From Nocardia macrotermitis (GTDB taxonomy: Bacteria > Actinomycetota > Actinomycetes > Mycobacteriales > Mycobacteriaceae): a stretch of DNA of 64,000 nucleotides. Location of the stretch: NCBI RefSeq assembly GCF_009604405.1, contig NZ_WEGK01000002.1, forward strand, positions 372,001 through 436,000, read 5' to 3'. The notes below the pieces were generated by a model that saw only the letters and a list, made by a program, of their open reading frames with translations, made no database searches and was not told the origin of the DNA. The number at the start of each line of letters is the position of its first letter. Within the stretch, counting starts at the first letter, position 1. Shown piece by piece: positions 25,764-35,200 of the stretch. A program made the translations under genes and the position numbers.

Positions 25764-27377
25764 TCAGCTCTCCGGGATCCAGGCGATGCGAACTCGTACA
25801 TCGCGCAGCAGGTCGAACTGTTTGACGAGGTTCACCTTCGAGAAGGTGAACAGGGAGTCCGTCGTGATCGGCTTCACCTTGCCGATGGCGATCACCACCT
25901 CGTCGATCGTCGCGTCGGTAACCGGACTGCCGACCTGCTGTGAGATCTTCTCCAGCCATGCGGCCCTTGCGGTTTCGTCGTAGGTGAGTGCTTCCCAGGA
26001 GACCAGGGTCTGGGCGAACAGGTGGCTCAGGTCCGAGGATCCGCGGCCGCGTTTGACGTGAATGAAGGTGCCGGGCCGGAGGTGGATGTCGCACGGTTCG
26101 ATGCCGTGGGTGTGCAAGGCGGTGCGCATCAGGTTCCGGTCGAGCGAATAGCCGTCGATCGCTGCCGCCGCGTCGATGTTGTACGCCCGTTCCTCGACAC
26201 CCGGCAGCCAGGGCGGAAAGGGGATCGAGCTCTTCGCGGCGAGGATTTCGGTCACTCGCTGATCGATCCGCTCCGCGTGACGGTCGTCCATGCGATACCA
26301 GAGTCCGTCACGGAAGCAGTAGCGGCTGGCGTGCTCGCGCACCTCGAAGGCCAACCAGTGGCGCAGCAGCAGCGAGGTCGAGACCGGGGTTGTCGCGCCG
26401 GGGTCCTGCTCGTTGTGGATCTCCAGCGAGATCGATCCGAGACCACGCAGCACGGACTGCGGGTCCTTCCCGGTGAACCAGGTCAGCACCTCGTCGATCT
26501 CGGGGATGTCCTCGCGGTCTCCAGCCCGGCCGAGGCCGCGGACCCGGCAGCTTTCCATCAGATTCGACATGCCCGCGCGGGCGTGCGGCCAGCTGATGCC
26601 GATCGGCTCATCGGACTTGCCCAGCAGCCGCGTGGCGAGGCGGTTGTTCAGTTCGGCGACCATCGGATCCTTCGGTTTCAAGGCGACCAGTCGCTCGATA
26701 CTTTCCAGACCGGGCAGGACCGGCTCGTCCAGCAACTTGTTCAGAACCTGCAGATCCGCCACCAGCCTTTCGGGCCGCCTGCCCAGTGGCAGACTCAGGG
26801 AATCCTTGGCGTGCAACCGAATCGGTGCATTGCCCCAAGCCAGTCCAGGGATCCGCGCGGTCGCGTCGACCCGGTTGATGATCTCGCCGTACCCGTCGAC
26901 ACCGAACCCGCGCGTCGTGCTGCCACCGGGCAGCACGGTGTGGTCGACGCGGGCCCGGTGACCCAGGACCGACCGGGTGATCGACTTGATCTCCCGCGGC
27001 AGGGCCGAGCGGGCCAGAACCCTGGTTCCGAAGCGGAAGTCGACCTTCTCCTGATCGAGCAGTTGGAAGCCGACACCCCAGGTCAACGCCCACAGCGCCC
27101 CGAAGTTGTCCTGGATGACCAGGACCGCACCGGGTGAGCGGTTGTCCTGCGACACCTCGACCTCGGCCAGCCGCGATATGTCCTCGGTCCACGCGCTCGG
27201 GCCTTCGAAAGCGCCCTCGACCAGCAGTGCCCTGGATCCGGCGACATCGACCGGCCGGACGGCGAACTTCTCCGAGGGCTCCCGGTACTGCTCTCGAAGT
27301 GCTTCCGGGAGGGCCGTATCTTCGGCCATGCGATAGAGATTCATGCGTTTGGAGATCGAACTTCGGCGAGACATCAT
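25764..27377 (-). CDS. DUF6119 / TIGR04141-family protein
   Basis: A 537-residue soluble protein matching the sporadically distributed TIGR04141 (DUF6119) family: an N-terminal segment MNLYRMAED with a short-strand start, a conserved middle with GFGVDGYGEI, and the C-terminal signature TFSKVNLVKQFDLLRDVRVR. The biochemical function is unknown; the family is known for patchy occurrence in mobile and defence loci. ATG ATG start with AAGGA 4-7 nt upstream. It is 135 nt upstream of the DGQHR gene on the same strand and 51 nt downstream of the DUF732-like gene, consistent with one operon. Confidence 0.72.
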   Translation of the reverse strand: MMSRRSSISKRMNLYRMAEDTALPEALREQYREPSEKFAVRPVDVAGSRALLVEGAFEGPSAWTEDISRLAEVEVSQDNRSPGAVLVIQDNFGALWALTWGVGFQLLDQEKVDFRFGTRVLARSALPREIKSITRSVLGHRARVDHTVLPGGSTTRGFGVDGYGEIINRVDATARIPGLAWGNAPIRLHAKDSLSLPLGRRPERLVADLQVLNKLLDEPVLPGLESIERLVALKPKDPMVAELNNRLATRLLGKSDEPIGISWPHARAGMSNLMESCRVRGLGRAGDREDIPEIDEVLTWFTGKDPQSVLRGLGSISLEIHNEQDPGATTPVSTSLLLRHWLAFEVREHASRYCFRDGLWYRMDDRHAERIDQRVTEILAAKSSIPFPPWLPGVEERAYNIDAAAAIDGYSLDRNLMRTALHTHGIEPCDIHLRPGTFIHVKRGRGSSDLSHLFAQTLVSWEALTYDETARAAWLEKISQQVGSPVTDATIDEVVIAIGKVKPITTDSLFTFSKVNLVKQFDLLRDVRVRIAWIPES

Positions 27378-27428
27378 GCGTTCCTTTCCGTGATGGGGTT
27401 CGAGGCAGCCGACCGGGGCCCTGATGGC

Positions 27429-27794
27429 TCAGATCTCGTACTGCGGGCAGTAAGCCGTGATGGCGGCGTCGAGGAAGATGTACGGATACTTCACGCTCGG
27501 GCGGGAGCGTTCGGCGATGACGATCTGGTTGTGGGCCGAATTCCCGTATGCGCGAAGCCAATTGCATTCGGCACGAGCGAGCTGGATCGCGGCGTCCTGG
27601 CTGTCGCAGGTGTCGTATGCCTCGGCGTAGCTGTTCAGGAACAGCTGATCGGCCGAACTTCTTGTGCCGCAACCGCTCGAGCCCGAGGCCGAGCCGGTGT
27701 CCGGGGCAGCGAAGGCGTTCGAGGCGGTGGTGGTGAGCAGGGCGGCGGTGGCCGCGGCGGCGAGTAGGGACGCGAAGGTACGTGCGGTGTTCAT
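27429..27794 (-). CDS. Secreted DUF732-like protein
   Basis: A 121-residue protein with a clear Sec signal peptide (Lys-poor n-region MNTARTF, hydrophobic LLAAAATAALLTTTA, cleavage after AFA near residue 28). The mature part is alpha-helical with cysteines near 40, 60, 75 and 114, and with DQLFLNSYAEAYD and LARAECNWLRAYG, which resemble the DUF732 domain of Mycobacteriales. Function unknown. ATG at 27794 has AGGAAG upstream; the in-frame upstream part lacks a signal-compatible start. It is unexpected in a block of cytoplasmic DNA-processing genes, and being first on the minus arm it may share that arm's promoter. Confidence 0.72.
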   Translation of the reverse strand: MNTARTFASLLAAAATAALLTTTASNAFAAPDTGSASGSSGCGTRSSADQLFLNSYAEAYDTCDSQDAAIQLARAECNWLRAYGNSAHNQIVIAERSRPSVKYPYIFLDAAITAYCPQYEI

Positions 27795-28027
27795 GATGCT
27801 TCCTGAGGGGTGAAAACGGTTGGAGTCGTGTGGATTCGGACGGCAACCGGATCGGTTGTCGCCGGGTCGGGAGATGAGCTGATCGGGACCGAGCCGGTAC
27901 GTTCCGGCGCGTTCGCGGCGCTGATGCAAACAGTATGATGAGCTGAAAACATTGTCAATTGTGATTTGGAGATTGATTTTTGGTCAACGGTCACGCATGG
28001 TGTGAGCAGGACCTTCAGAGGAGGGGT
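27795..28027. promoter_or_regulatory. Divergent promoter region of the two arms of the island
   Basis: 233 bases between divergent starts. The part around 27920-27985 is clearly richer in A and T than its surroundings (for example ACATTGTCAATTGTGATTT) and is the natural place for promoters of both arms. No operator with strong symmetry was seen. The plus arm gene has AGGAGGGG just before its ATG. Confidence 0.5.
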
Positions 28028-29995
28028 ATGTCCGAACCCGTATCGAAGATCAGTGCCGCGGAGATCTCCCGGCTCGCCGGGGTCACCCGGGCGACGGTCA
28101 GCAACTGGCGGCGGCGGCACGAGGACTTCCCCGATCCGGTCGACGGGAGTGAGACCAGGCCGCTGTTCGATCTGCATGCGGTGCGAAAGTGGCTGGTAGA
28201 ACACAATGTCGAAGCGGCGGAGTCGCCGACGGCGCAGCTGCGCACACTGGTGCGGTCGCGCGCGACACCCCAGGCGATCACCGAGGTCATGACGGCCATG
28301 CGCCGATCCGGCGACACCTGGTCCGCCCCCGGCGTCGCCGATGGGAAACTGGCGGCCGAGGTCGTCGCGGCGGTAGGCGCGGCTGTGGCGGTCGACGGGG
28401 CGCGCGCCGTTCTGGACATTCTGTCCGAACGAGCCCTGGACGAAGCCACCGCGACCGGTGTCTACATCACCCCGACCGGTGTCGCGTCGGCGATGGCAGC
28501 TCTGGCACGGTCCTCGACCACGCCCACCGTGCGCAGTGTGCTCGATCCGGCGTGCGGCAGCGGATCCCTGCTGCTCGCGGCCGCACAGCAGGGGGCCGAC
28601 GAACTGTACGGTCAGGATTCGCTCCCGGTTCAGGTGCAACGCACCCGGCTGCTGATCGAGGCAGAGACCTCGGTGCGACCGACCGTGCTGGCCGGTGACA
28701 GCCTGACCGCCGACGCCCATCCCGGACTCCTGGTCGACGCGGTGCTGTGTAATCCGCCCTACGGCCAACGAGATTGGGGCTCAGGAGAATTGGCCTTCGA
28801 TACGCGTTGGGATCACGGGTTGCCGCCGCGCGGCGAACCGGAACTCGCCTGGGTGCAGCACGCGCTCGCACATCTGCGGCCCGGCGGGGTTGCGGTGCTG
28901 CTGCTGCCGCCCGCGGTCGCGACCCGGACCTCCGGACGCAAGATCCGGTCGAATCTGGTGCGCACCGGAGCCCTGCGCGCGGTGATCGGCCTGGTGCCCG
29001 GAATCGCGCAACCGTGGCACGTCGGGTTGCAGATCTGGATCCTGCGGCGGCCCGAACCCGGTGCCGCGGTGCCGGATTCACTGCTGTTCGTCGATGCCAC
29101 CGGCGCCGCGGTGCATTCGGACGGTGAGCGACTCGATCGCGAGGCCGTGGTCGAGATGTGGCGAACCTTCGAGGGTGCGAATCCGGATTCGGCGGCCGAG
29201 TCGGGGACTTCGGCCGTGGTGCGGCTGGTCGATCTGCTCGACGACGACATCGATCTCACCCCCGCTCGATATGTGCGGTCCGCACTCGATTCGACGGCGG
29301 TGTCCCAGCAGGTCGCCCTGTCGCTCGGCAATCTGAATGCCGCCACCGCGGAATTGGGTCGTGTCGTCGACGCGATGCCCGGTTGCATGGAATCCGACGG
29401 GCAGACGCGGAGGTTCGTCACCGTCGCTGATCTGGCCAATCATGGTCAGTTGCAATGGTTTCGGGCCGCACCACCGCGATCGGAGACGGGTACCGGCGAC
29501 GTGTGGCGAGTGCTGACCGCGCCGGATGTGGCGAAGGGGGATCTCGCGTCCGGGGATATCGGCTCGGCGCCCGACGAACCTGTCGAGGTGCGCTCCGGTG
29601 ACGTTCTGATGCCCGCGGTGCGTAGTGCACGCGGTGGCGGCCGGATCGCGCGCGTCGCCACGTCGGCCGACGCCGGTGTGCTGCTCGGCGCGCACGTCCA
29701 TCTCCTGCGGGTCGACACCCGGCGGCTGGACCCGTGGTTCCTGGCCGGATTCCTGACCGGTGCCGAAAATATCTCGGCGACAAGAACATCCACCGTGCGG
29801 TTCGATCCGAGCCGACTGCGGGTTCCGGTGTTCACGCTCGATGAGCAATGTCGGTACGGCGCGGTGTTCCGGCAACTGTTCCTGTTGCGGACGGCCGCGC
29901 GCAGGGCGGACGAGGCGGCCGAGCAAGCCGTCGAACTGATCACCACCGGATTGACCGCGGGTGCGCTCACCCCCGCATCCGGTAGCGAAAGGTAA
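28028..29995 (+). CDS. N6-adenine DNA methylase with N-terminal helix-turn-helix and C-terminal recognition domain
   Basis: A 655-residue type I-like methylase. Residues 8-35 form a MerR/phage-like helix-turn-helix (ISRLAGVTRATVSNWRRR). AdoMet motif VLDPACGSGS is at 171-180 and catalytic CNPPYGQRDW at 241-250. The last 230 residues resemble an HsdS target-recognition half (DVLMPAVRSARGGGRIARV and WFLAGFLTGAENI), so modification and recognition are fused. The ATG at 28028 follows AGGAGGGG. It starts the plus-strand arm; the next gene follows 11 nt later and supplies a second recognition-like half. No HsdR is present nearby; the SF1 helicase-nuclease two genes downstream might play that part. 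Confidence 0.85.
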   Translation: MSEPVSKISAAEISRLAGVTRATVSNWRRRHEDFPDPVDGSETRPLFDLHAVRKWLVEHNVEAAESPTAQLRTLVRSRATPQAITEVMTAMRRSGDTWSAPGVADGKLAAEVVAAVGAAVAVDGARAVLDILSERALDEATATGVYITPTGVASAMAALARSSTTPTVRSVLDPACGSGSLLLAAAQQGADELYGQDSLPVQVQRTRLLIEAETSVRPTVLAGDSLTADAHPGLLVDAVLCNPPYGQRDWGSGELAFDTRWDHGLPPRGEPELAWVQHALAHLRPGGVAVLLLPPAVATRTSGRKIRSNLVRTGALRAVIGLVPGIAQPWHVGLQIWILRRPEPGAAVPDSLLFVDATGAAVHSDGERLDREAVVEMWRTFEGANPDSAAESGTSAVVRLVDLLDDDIDLTPARYVRSALDSTAVSQQVALSLGNLNAATAELGRVVDAMPGCMESDGQTRRFVTVADLANHGQLQWFRAAPPRSETGTGDVWRVLTAPDVAKGDLASGDIGSAPDEPVEVRSGDVLMPAVRSARGGGRIARVATSADAGVLLGAHVHLLRVDTRRLDPWFLAGFLTGAENISATRTSTVRFDPSRLRVPVFTLDEQCRYGAVFRQLFLLRTAARRADEAAEQAVELITTGLTAGALTPASGSER

Positions 29996-30006
29996 AGGGG
30001 GAAGCC

Positions 30007-30642
30007 ATGATCGGTGATGCGGCTGGAGGCTATGCTGGGCTGCGGGCGGCGTTGATCGGCGAGCCACTCACTGCCCCACCGGATCTCGCTACCGGTCCGG
30101 CGGTGTTCGACACCATTTCGCTCGAGGATCTGGTCGCGGCGGACGCGCTGAGCATCCACGAGTCGCCGGCGACCGTCGGGCTCGATGATGTCGAGACACC
30201 GATGTTGTCCGCCAAGGATATTCGATTGGGGCGGCCAGCCTCGCGGCGCGGAAATGCGTCCGTGCCGGGTGCGGTCGTCGTGCGGGTCGCGGACGTCGCG
30301 GTGGTCATGGGCGGCGAAGCGGCTGTTCAGGTGTGCACCGAGGCCGATGTACTGCTGGGCCCCGGGATCCACCTGGTGCGCGGGAACGTGAACTCGATCG
30401 ATCCGCAGTTTCTGGCCGGAGTGCTGCGGGCGGCCGTCGAATCCGGTCCCACCGATCTGTACCGGGTGTCGGTACCACGGGTTCCACTCATCGAGCAGCG
30501 TCGCATCGGCGCGGCGTTCCGGCAGCTCAACGAACTCGAAATGACATGGCGGCACCGACGTACCATGATCGAGGAGCTGGTCCGGTCCGGTGTGCGGGGA
30601 CTGGCGGCAGGGGAATTGCGACCGGTCGACGTCGAGAAGTAG
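30007..30642 (+). CDS. Half-size type I specificity (HsdS-like) protein
   Basis: A 211-residue protein with the organisation of a single HsdS target-recognition half: an N-terminal variable strand region (about 30-150), a conserved IDPQFLAGVLRAAVESG turn, a VPRVPLIEQRRIGAAFRQL segment typical of HsdS, and a terminal coiled coil (about 170-205). It resembles the C-terminal domain of the preceding methylase. ATG has GGGGGAAG 4-5 nt upstream. It probably pairs with the methylase to read a bipartite site, or gives an alternative specificity. Confidence 0.7.
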   Translation: MIGDAAGGYAGLRAALIGEPLTAPPDLATGPAVFDTISLEDLVAADALSIHESPATVGLDDVETPMLSAKDIRLGRPASRRGNASVPGAVVVRVADVAVVMGGEAAVQVCTEADVLLGPGIHLVRGNVNSIDPQFLAGVLRAAVESGPTDLYRVSVPRVPLIEQRRIGAAFRQLNELEMTWRHRRTMIEELVRSGVRGLAAGELRPVDVEK

Positions 30643-30672
30643 GCCGGTGGTTCGGTACTCGCGGAGGTAGTG

Positions 30673-32145
30673 GTGGAACAACCACAGATCGACGGAGATC
30701 GGTACGAACTCGTCCGGGAGATCGGCGCCGGGGGGATGGGGCAGGTGTACGAGGGCTACGACAGGCATCTCAAACGCCGGATCGCGGTGAAACTCACCTA
30801 CTCGCATCTGGATCGGGATCCGAACTGGGCGAAGCGATTTCTGCGCGAGGCCGAGCTGATGGCGCAGCTCAGCCATCCCGGTATGCCCGCGATCCACGAT
30901 GCCGGCATCTCGCTCGGCCCGCCCGAACGTCCCTATCTGGTAATGGAATTCATCGAGGGCATCACCTTCGATGGTCTGCTCGTCCGCCACGGACCGCTGG
31001 CCCTCGGAGCGGTGGCCGCACTGGGAGCGCAGGTCGCGGCGGTGCTCGCGGCGACGCATCGTAACCGGATCTACCATCGTGACCTCAAGCCGTCCAATCT
31101 CATGCTCTGCGGCGATGGAACGGTGAAGGTGCTCGACTTCGGGCTGGCGGTTACCACCGATGCCGAGATGACCCGTTACACCGATACCGGAAATGCCCCG
31201 GGCACACCGGCATTCATGGCTCCGGAGCAGATCGAGGGCCGCGAGGTGGTGCCACAAACCGATCTCTATGCCCTCGGGCTGGTGCTGTACGAGTTGCTCA
31301 CCGGAGACCGTGTGATGACCGGCAGCTCGCCGTATGTGGTGTGGGAGAACCAGGTCAAGCGGATGCCACCGGAGATCCGCCGCGAATGTCCCGAGGTGCC
31401 GGCCGATATGGCACGCGTGATCATGAGCATGCTCGCGAAGTCACCGGACCGACGGCCCGAGGATGCCGCCATCGTGCACGCCGTGCTGATGCGTCACGCG
31501 GATGGTTTGGGTGACCTGCCGGAAATCGGTGACTTCCACGGTCCGGCACGCATGTACGCCGCGGCGGTGAGCTCGGCGGTGGCTCGAGTACCGAAAGAGG
31601 TGTCACCGGCCAGGATCATTGCCACCGGGGCGTCGGCCGCTGCACCGCCGCGCAGTTCCGATTTCAGCCGGTCCGATATCCGGCGGGCGATCGGTCGTGC
31701 TCGCGATCTGGCCGTCGAATCCCGGTACACCCGCGCCATCGATGGATTGAAAACCGTTGTGGATTCCGCAGTTTCGCAGCTGGGTGCGCGCGACGCGGAC
31801 GTCGTCGAGGCGCGCTCGAAGCTGGCCGCGCTGTACCTCGACAACAACGACTTCCCCGCAGCGGCGGAGCTGTTCAGTACCCTCATCGACGACCTCACCG
31901 CCGAACGCGGGCCCTACGACGAACAGGTCATGTTCTGCCAACGGCAGCTGGCCACCTGTAATGTGCGGACCGGGGACATCGATGCGGCGCTGGCACGACT
32001 GCGGCGACTGCACGGTCAGATGTCCATCCGGTACGGGGAGAACGACCGGCGGGCGGTCGAACTGGGCAATCAGATCCGGCACATCGAAGTGGGGATCGAG
32101 TCGATGGACCGTCCAGGGTTCGAGAGCGGTCATCGAGGTCGCTGA
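30673..32145 (+). CDS. Soluble Ser/Thr protein kinase with TPR-like C-terminus
   Basis: A 490-residue Hanks-type kinase. All core motifs are intact: GAGGMGQVYEG (18-28), Lys40 in AVKL, HRDLKPSN (catalytic Asp137), DFG (155-157) and APE in the activation segment. There is no transmembrane helix or PASTA domain; the C-terminal 170 residues are helical TPR-like repeats. GTG at 30673 is chosen because GGAGG lies 5 nt upstream; a GTG at 30670 is too close. It lies between the specificity gene and the helicase-nuclease gene. Kinases are used as switches in BREX type 2 (PglW) and Stk2 defence, so a gating role is a reasonable inference. Confidence 0.88.
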   Translation: MEQPQIDGDRYELVREIGAGGMGQVYEGYDRHLKRRIAVKLTYSHLDRDPNWAKRFLREAELMAQLSHPGMPAIHDAGISLGPPERPYLVMEFIEGITFDGLLVRHGPLALGAVAALGAQVAAVLAATHRNRIYHRDLKPSNLMLCGDGTVKVLDFGLAVTTDAEMTRYTDTGNAPGTPAFMAPEQIEGREVVPQTDLYALGLVLYELLTGDRVMTGSSPYVVWENQVKRMPPEIRRECPEVPADMARVIMSMLAKSPDRRPEDAAIVHAVLMRHADGLGDLPEIGDFHGPARMYAAAVSSAVARVPKEVSPARIIATGASAAAPPRSSDFSRSDIRRAIGRARDLAVESRYTRAIDGLKTVVDSAVSQLGARDADVVEARSKLAALYLDNNDFPAAAELFSTLIDDLTAERGPYDEQVMFCQRQLATCNVRTGDIDAALARLRRLHGQMSIRYGENDRRAVELGNQIRHIEVGIESMDRPGFESGHRGR

Positions 32146-32244
32146 CCTGGGCAGCGGCGGTGCAGGCCGGAGTGTGCTCGCGATGTAGCACGACCGGCCG
32201 GGGTGGCGATAGCTGATCGAAGCAGCCGGGACGAGGAGGGAAAT

Positions 32245-35200
32245 ATGCAGGTCGTGAGGGGTGAAGGTGCCACGGGATCCGATCTGGTGGATCGGGGTGC
32301 GCGGCTGTTCGAGTTCCTGGCGCGGGTGCAGCAGATCGGGATGACCTCGATCGCCGACGTTGCCGATCTCGGCTCGGTGATCTGGCTGGCGGAGTTGCCG
32401 GACCATCCCATGGTCCGCGTCGAACTGCGGAGTGCGGGCCTGCCGTTTCTGATGGTCGGCAAAGTGCGTGTGCGGCCGGTTGTGCCGGTGCCGCAGGAGG
32501 TTCGCCTCTGGTTGGTGCCGGGCCGAGTGGATGATCCGGACACCGAACCGACGCTGCGCAAGAGCCGTCCGGGTAATGAAGGTGTGGAGAACCTGTCGGA
32601 TCATCCGGAGATCGTCGAGGAGTTCGACGAATGGCTGCCGGACTGGCGCGGGTGGGCGGTGCAGGCTCGTCGCGATCTGCGCGTCCAGCGTCTCTATCGG
32701 GATGTCTACGACTGCTACACACAGCTGACCGCCGCGTCGGAGACCACCGAGGCCGTACTCGGTCTGGGCTGCCTGAGCTGGCGACTGCCCGAACCCCGAA
32801 CGGTGCGTCGCCACGTGCTGACAGCGCCGGTCAAGATCGAGTTCGACACCGATTCCGGCGACCTCTCGGTGGTCCTGGACGACGGTGCGGCGGGGCTGAC
32901 CGTCGAACTCATGGATTTTCTGGACAATGCCCGGATCGGCGCTCCCAGCCTGCTGCACGAGGCGACGGACTCGGCGCGGTCGGACGGTGTCGACCCCTTC
33001 GATCGTCCGGTGGTCGGCAGTCTGGTGCGGCGGCTGATCAACTGTGTCGACCCCACCGCGACGTACACCGATGACATGATCGCGGTGGCGCCGAGCGCCG
33101 AGCCGAACGCCGCCTACGCGCCCGCTCTGATCGTGCGGGCGCGCGGTAAACGCGGGTTGGTCCGCGTGCTGAACTCGATCGCCACCCGTATCCGTGCACA
33201 GGGTGAGCTGCCCGACGGTATCCGCAATCTGATCGATCCCGACAGTGTTCCGGTCCGCGCCGCCACTCCCGATGACGGCGCGATCGTGCGCGACGGTGCC
33301 GATTGCTTTCTCCCGTTGCAGCTCAACGACGTTCAGCTGCGGATCCTGGAACATGTCGATCGCAGCGCGCACACCATCGTGCAGGGACCGCCGGGTACGG
33401 GTAAGACGCATACCGCGGCCGCGCTGATCACCCATCTGCTGGCGCAGGGCAAACGTGTCCTGGTCACCGCGCAGACCGATCGCGCGCTCGAGGAGGTGCG
33501 TGGCAAGTTGCGCGAGGAGATCAAACCGCTGTGTGTCGCGGTGGTCGGTACTTCGCGCGATGCCTTCACCGATCTCGAGGTCGCGGTGGAACGCATCTCG
33601 GAGGCGGCCGCGGAGCATGATCCGGCGTATTCCGCGAAGGTGACCCGGTCGGCCCAGCAGCGGATCACCGAACTGATCGCTCGGCGAACCACCCTGAAAC
33701 AGCAGCTTGTGGAGATGCGCGAGAGCGAGGTGATGAACCACTCGATCTTCGGATATACCGGCACCCTCACCGATATCGTGCTGCGCCACCTCGACGAATC
33801 CGAAAAGTACGGCTGGATAGGTGAATTCGCGCAACCGGACCGGAACCGGCCGTTGCCGGTACCGGCCGAGGAGATCATCCGGTGGCGAGAGCTGCTGCTC
33901 GATCCCGCGCTGCGCGATCCGGAGGTCCTCGCCCCCGACGTGGTCACCGCGGCGGAGCTGCCGCACCCGGATGAGCTCGCGCGATGGTTCGTTCGGCGTA
34001 CCGAGGCGACCGAGCGGTGTCGCAGTTACAGCCATGTGGGACACAGCGAATGGGTCCATCGCATCGCCGCGCTCGCCCCGGCGAAGCGCGCCGAATTGGG
34101 CGAGCTGGTGCACAGCCTGGAGCGGATCGGGACGGAGTTGTCGGCGGATCGTGAAACATGGGTTGCCGCAGCCATTTCCGCGGTCCGCAGCGGACGTGCC
34201 GCCGAATGGCAGGAACGTGCGGTGCGCACGGCGGGACTGCTGCCACCGATCGAACGGAGTGCCGAGGCGCTCGGTATCACCGAGGTGCAGGTACAGGGTG
34301 AGAATTGGGCGCGACTGGTCTCGATGGCGGAGTCGCTCGACACACATATTCGAACCAAGGGCGCTATCGACGTGCGTCCCGACGGTCTGCCCAAGACCGG
34401 TCTGATGACACCGAAAGTGGTCAAGGCGAGCAAGGAGCTGTTCGAGCGGGTCAGCGTCGACGGTCGCGTACCGACCTCGGCCGACCAGTTGGCGAAATTC
34501 CTGCACTTCGAACGGGCTGTCAGGCAGCTGAATCAGTTGGATGCGGTGTGGTATGGCGTGCTGGAGGTGACCGCTGGCGCGCCGCCCGCCACGCGGCTGG
34601 CATGGCATCGTGATCGGCAGGCACGGTTGCATAGCGTGATGAATTTCGGCACGCAGGTGTCGCAGACCGGGCAGCGACTGCGGCAATACGGTGTGGCCGA
34701 ACCGGATTGGTCCGACGGAAGTTCGGTGCGGACGCTGTTCGACGCCTTCGATGCGGTCGAGGCGATGGAGGAACTGCGGGCCAGCGAGGGCCCGATCGAC
34801 GGTCTCGAAGCCCAGTTGCGGATATTGCGTGCGGAGCCACACGCCACGCAGAACGTGTCGAGCTTGCACGATGCGGTCGAGAACGCCGATATCAGCGCCT
34901 ACCGCTCGGCCTTCGCGCGGCTGAGCCAACTACACGAACAACGGCGTGACCACGGACTGCGGCACGAACTCGGGGCGCGGATGTCGAAGTTGCCACGTCT
35001 TCGTGACGAAGTCTCCGCGGCTCCGGAGGATCCGGTGTGGGATCGGCGGCTCGGTGATCTGCCCGAGGCATGGGCGTGGGCAGGTGTGCGGGGCTGGCTC
35101 GCCGAACGCACCGACAGGCAGGTCAACGAGCTGTTCATCGAACTCGACCGGATCGAGGCGGGGTTGCGCGACGTGGCGACCGAGCTCGCGGTCACTCGCG

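Noticed and set aside
29446..31257. 603-codon open frame on the minus strand
   Set aside because: Antisense to the methylase, specificity and kinase genes, all of which have clear motifs and ribosome-binding sites.
31603..34929. 1108-codon open frame on the minus strand
   Set aside because: It lies antisense to the kinase and SF1 helicase genes and is a product of high GC; residue use is His/Arg/Gln-rich and no motif is present.
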